Shown here: one piece after another, positions 62,691 to 64,000 of the stretch
Layout of the letters: every line of letters starts with the position of its first letter
Position numbering within the stretch: position 1 is the first letter of the stretch
Assembly (NCBI RefSeq): GCF_015291885.1
Contig: NZ_CP036186.1
Span: forward strand, 1 to 64,000
Source of the DNA: Stutzerimonas stutzeri
GTDB lineage: Bacteria; Pseudomonadota; Gammaproteobacteria; Pseudomonadales; Pseudomonadaceae
Length of the DNA: 64,000 bases
Reading direction: 5' to 3'
Notes under the pieces: generated by a model
What the model saw: the letters and a program-made list of their open reading frames with translations, nothing else
Databases searched by the model: none
What the model was told of the DNA's origin: nothing
Made by a program: the position numbers and the translations under genes

Positions 62691-64000
62691 ATGGCCCCGC
62701 CGCGTGCCGTTCAGCTCAACGAAGCTAACGCATTTCTCAAGGAACATCCGGAGATCCAGTACGTCGATCTGCTGATCACCGACATGAATGGAGTCGTGCG
62801 CGGCAAGCGCATCGAGCGCGCCAGCCTGCACAAGGTTTACGAAAAGGGTATCAACCTCCCTGCTTCGCTGTTCGCCCTCGACATCAACGGCATCACCGTT
62901 GAAAGCAGCGGGCTGGGCATGGACATTGGCGACTCCGACCGCACCTGCTTCCCGATTCCCAATACGCTGTGCAAAGAGCCTTGGCAGAAGCGTCCCACGG
63001 CGCAGCTGCTGATGACCATGCACGAACGTGACGGCGACCCGTTCTTCGCCGATCCGCGCGAGGTACTGCGTCAGGTAGTGAGCAAGTTCGACGAGCTGGG
63101 CCTGACCATCTGCGCCGCCTTCGAACTCGAGTTCTATCTGATCGATCAGGAGAACATCAACGGCCGGCCGCAGCCGCCTCGGTCGCCGATTTCCGGCAAG
63201 CGCCCGCACTCGACGCAGGTGTACCTGATCGACGATCTCGACGAGTACGTCGACTGCCTGCAGGACATCCTCGAAGGTGCCAAGGAGCAGGGCATCCCGG
63301 CGGACGCCATCGTCAAGGAAAGCGCTCCAGCGCAGTTCGAAGTCAACTTGCACCACGTCGCCGACCCGATCAAGGCGTGCGACTACGCAGTGCTGCTCAA
63401 GCGACTGATCAAGAACATCGCCTACGACCACGAGATGGATACCACCTTCATGGCCAAGCCCTATCCGGGCCAGGCCGGCAACGGGTTGCACGTGCACATC
63501 TCGCTGCTCGACAAGAATGGCAACAATATATTTGCCACCGACAACCCGCTGGAAAGCCAGACACTGCGCCACGCCATCGGCGGTCTCCAGGAGACCATGG
63601 CAGCGTCGATGGCCTTCCTCTGCCCGAACGTGAACTCCTACCGCCGCTTCGGTGCGCAGTTCTACGTACCCAATGCTCCTTGCTGGGGCATGGACAACCG
63701 TACCGTGGCACTGCGCGTGCCGACCGACAGCCCGGATGCGGTGCGCATCGAGCATCGCGTTGCGGGTGCGGACGCCAACCCCTATCTGCTTCTGGCAGGG
63801 ATTCTCGCCGGGGTGCATCACGGCCTGACCAACAAGATCGAACCGGACGCCCCCATCGAAGGCAACTCCTACGAGCAGGTAGAGCAGAGCCTGCCGACCA
63901 ACCTGCGCGATGCCCTGCGCGAGCTGGACGACAGCGAGATCATGGCGCGCTACATCAGCCCGGATTACATCGACATCTTTGTTGCCTGCAAGGAGAGTGA
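62691..64000 (+). CDS. spuI: Glutamylpolyamine synthetase SpuI (partial, cut by window end)
   Basis: The reading frame runs from ATG 62691 to the window end without a stop, giving at least 436 residues of an expected 455-460. It has the glutamine synthetase N-terminal fold (VDLLITDMNGVVRGKRIERA), FELEFYLID near 145, QFEVNLHHV near 215, and HVHISLLDKNGNNIF near 266. It ligates glutamate to polyamines, the first step of gamma-glutamylated catabolism. It is divergent from spuA, as in P. aeruginosa. Confidence 0.92.
   Translation, partial: MAPPRAVQLNEANAFLKEHPEIQYVDLLITDMNGVVRGKRIERASLHKVYEKGINLPASLFALDINGITVESSGLGMDIGDSDRTCFPIPNTLCKEPWQKRPTAQLLMTMHERDGDPFFADPREVLRQVVSKFDELGLTICAAFELEFYLIDQENINGRPQPPRSPISGKRPHSTQVYLIDDLDEYVDCLQDILEGAKEQGIPADAIVKESAPAQFEVNLHHVADPIKACDYAVLLKRLIKNIAYDHEMDTTFMAKPYPGQAGNGLHVHISLLDKNGNNIFATDNPLESQTLRHAIGGLQETMAASMAFLCPNVNSYRRFGAQFYVPNAPCWGMDNRTVALRVPTDSPDAVRIEHRVAGADANPYLLLAGILAGVHHGLTNKIEPDAPIEGNSYEQVEQSLPTNLRDALRELDDSEIMARYISPDYIDIFVACKES

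Overview
The window is a Gammaproteobacterial chromosome start, almost certainly from the Pseudomonas stutzeri group (Stutzerimonas). The evidence is the gene order dnaA-dnaN-recF-gyrB, then plsC-gmhB-glyS-glyQ-tag-htrB-PilZ, trkA-rsmB-fmt-def, LysM-dprA-tsaC-qor-hemF-aroE and a complete spuI/spuABCDEFGH polyamine locus, all as in Pseudomonas. It also has a 689-residue trehalose synthase and an ectoine-type ABC transporter. Two palindromic parS sites lie in recF, as expected close to oriC. The origin itself, upstream of dnaA, is outside the window.

The main discovery is a 13.4 kb mobile element at 6141-19539, inserted 7 bp after the gyrB stop codon. It has imperfect terminal inverted repeats beginning TGTCGA(T/C)GGGC, perfect 7-bp flanking repeats (TCCTAAG), and arrayed TGGCAT sub-repeats at both ends. 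It contains no recognisable transposase. Its cargo is almost wholly conflict genes: a DinD homologue; a type I restriction-modification operon (hsdM, hsdS, an unrecognised gene, hsdR and a YgjP-like metallopeptidase); a frameshifted secreted-protein gene; a RelBE toxin-antitoxin pair; and a large primase-helicase of the type called the TOTE conflict-system primase. The unrecognised gene (10578-11462) combines an RNxxxH HEPN-like motif with a C-terminal OST-HTH/LOTUS-like domain. It occupies the slot held by the PrrC anticodon nuclease in the E. coli prr locus. It is the best candidate here for an undescribed system.

From 19.5 to 43 kb the chromosome is core: ahpF without ahpC, phospholipid, heptose and lipid A genes, glycyl-tRNA synthetase, a DNA glycosylase, ehuBCDA osmolyte uptake, potassium uptake, protein-start processing genes, DNA uptake, heme and shikimate genes, and a PBP7-type endopeptidase. 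From 44 to 53 kb is a metal-uptake cluster (a DUF2946-like protein, a TonB receptor and a PepSY membrane protein), a membrane alpha/beta hydrolase, trehalose synthase and a secreted HELKH-motif protein. From 53 kb to the end is the polyamine locus. SpuD and SpuE bind polyamines, SpuFGH import them, and SpuI/SpuB, SpuC and SpuA catabolise them through gamma-glutamyl intermediates. spuI runs off the window end.

All identifications rest on reading motifs and recalled family sequences; no database search was possible.
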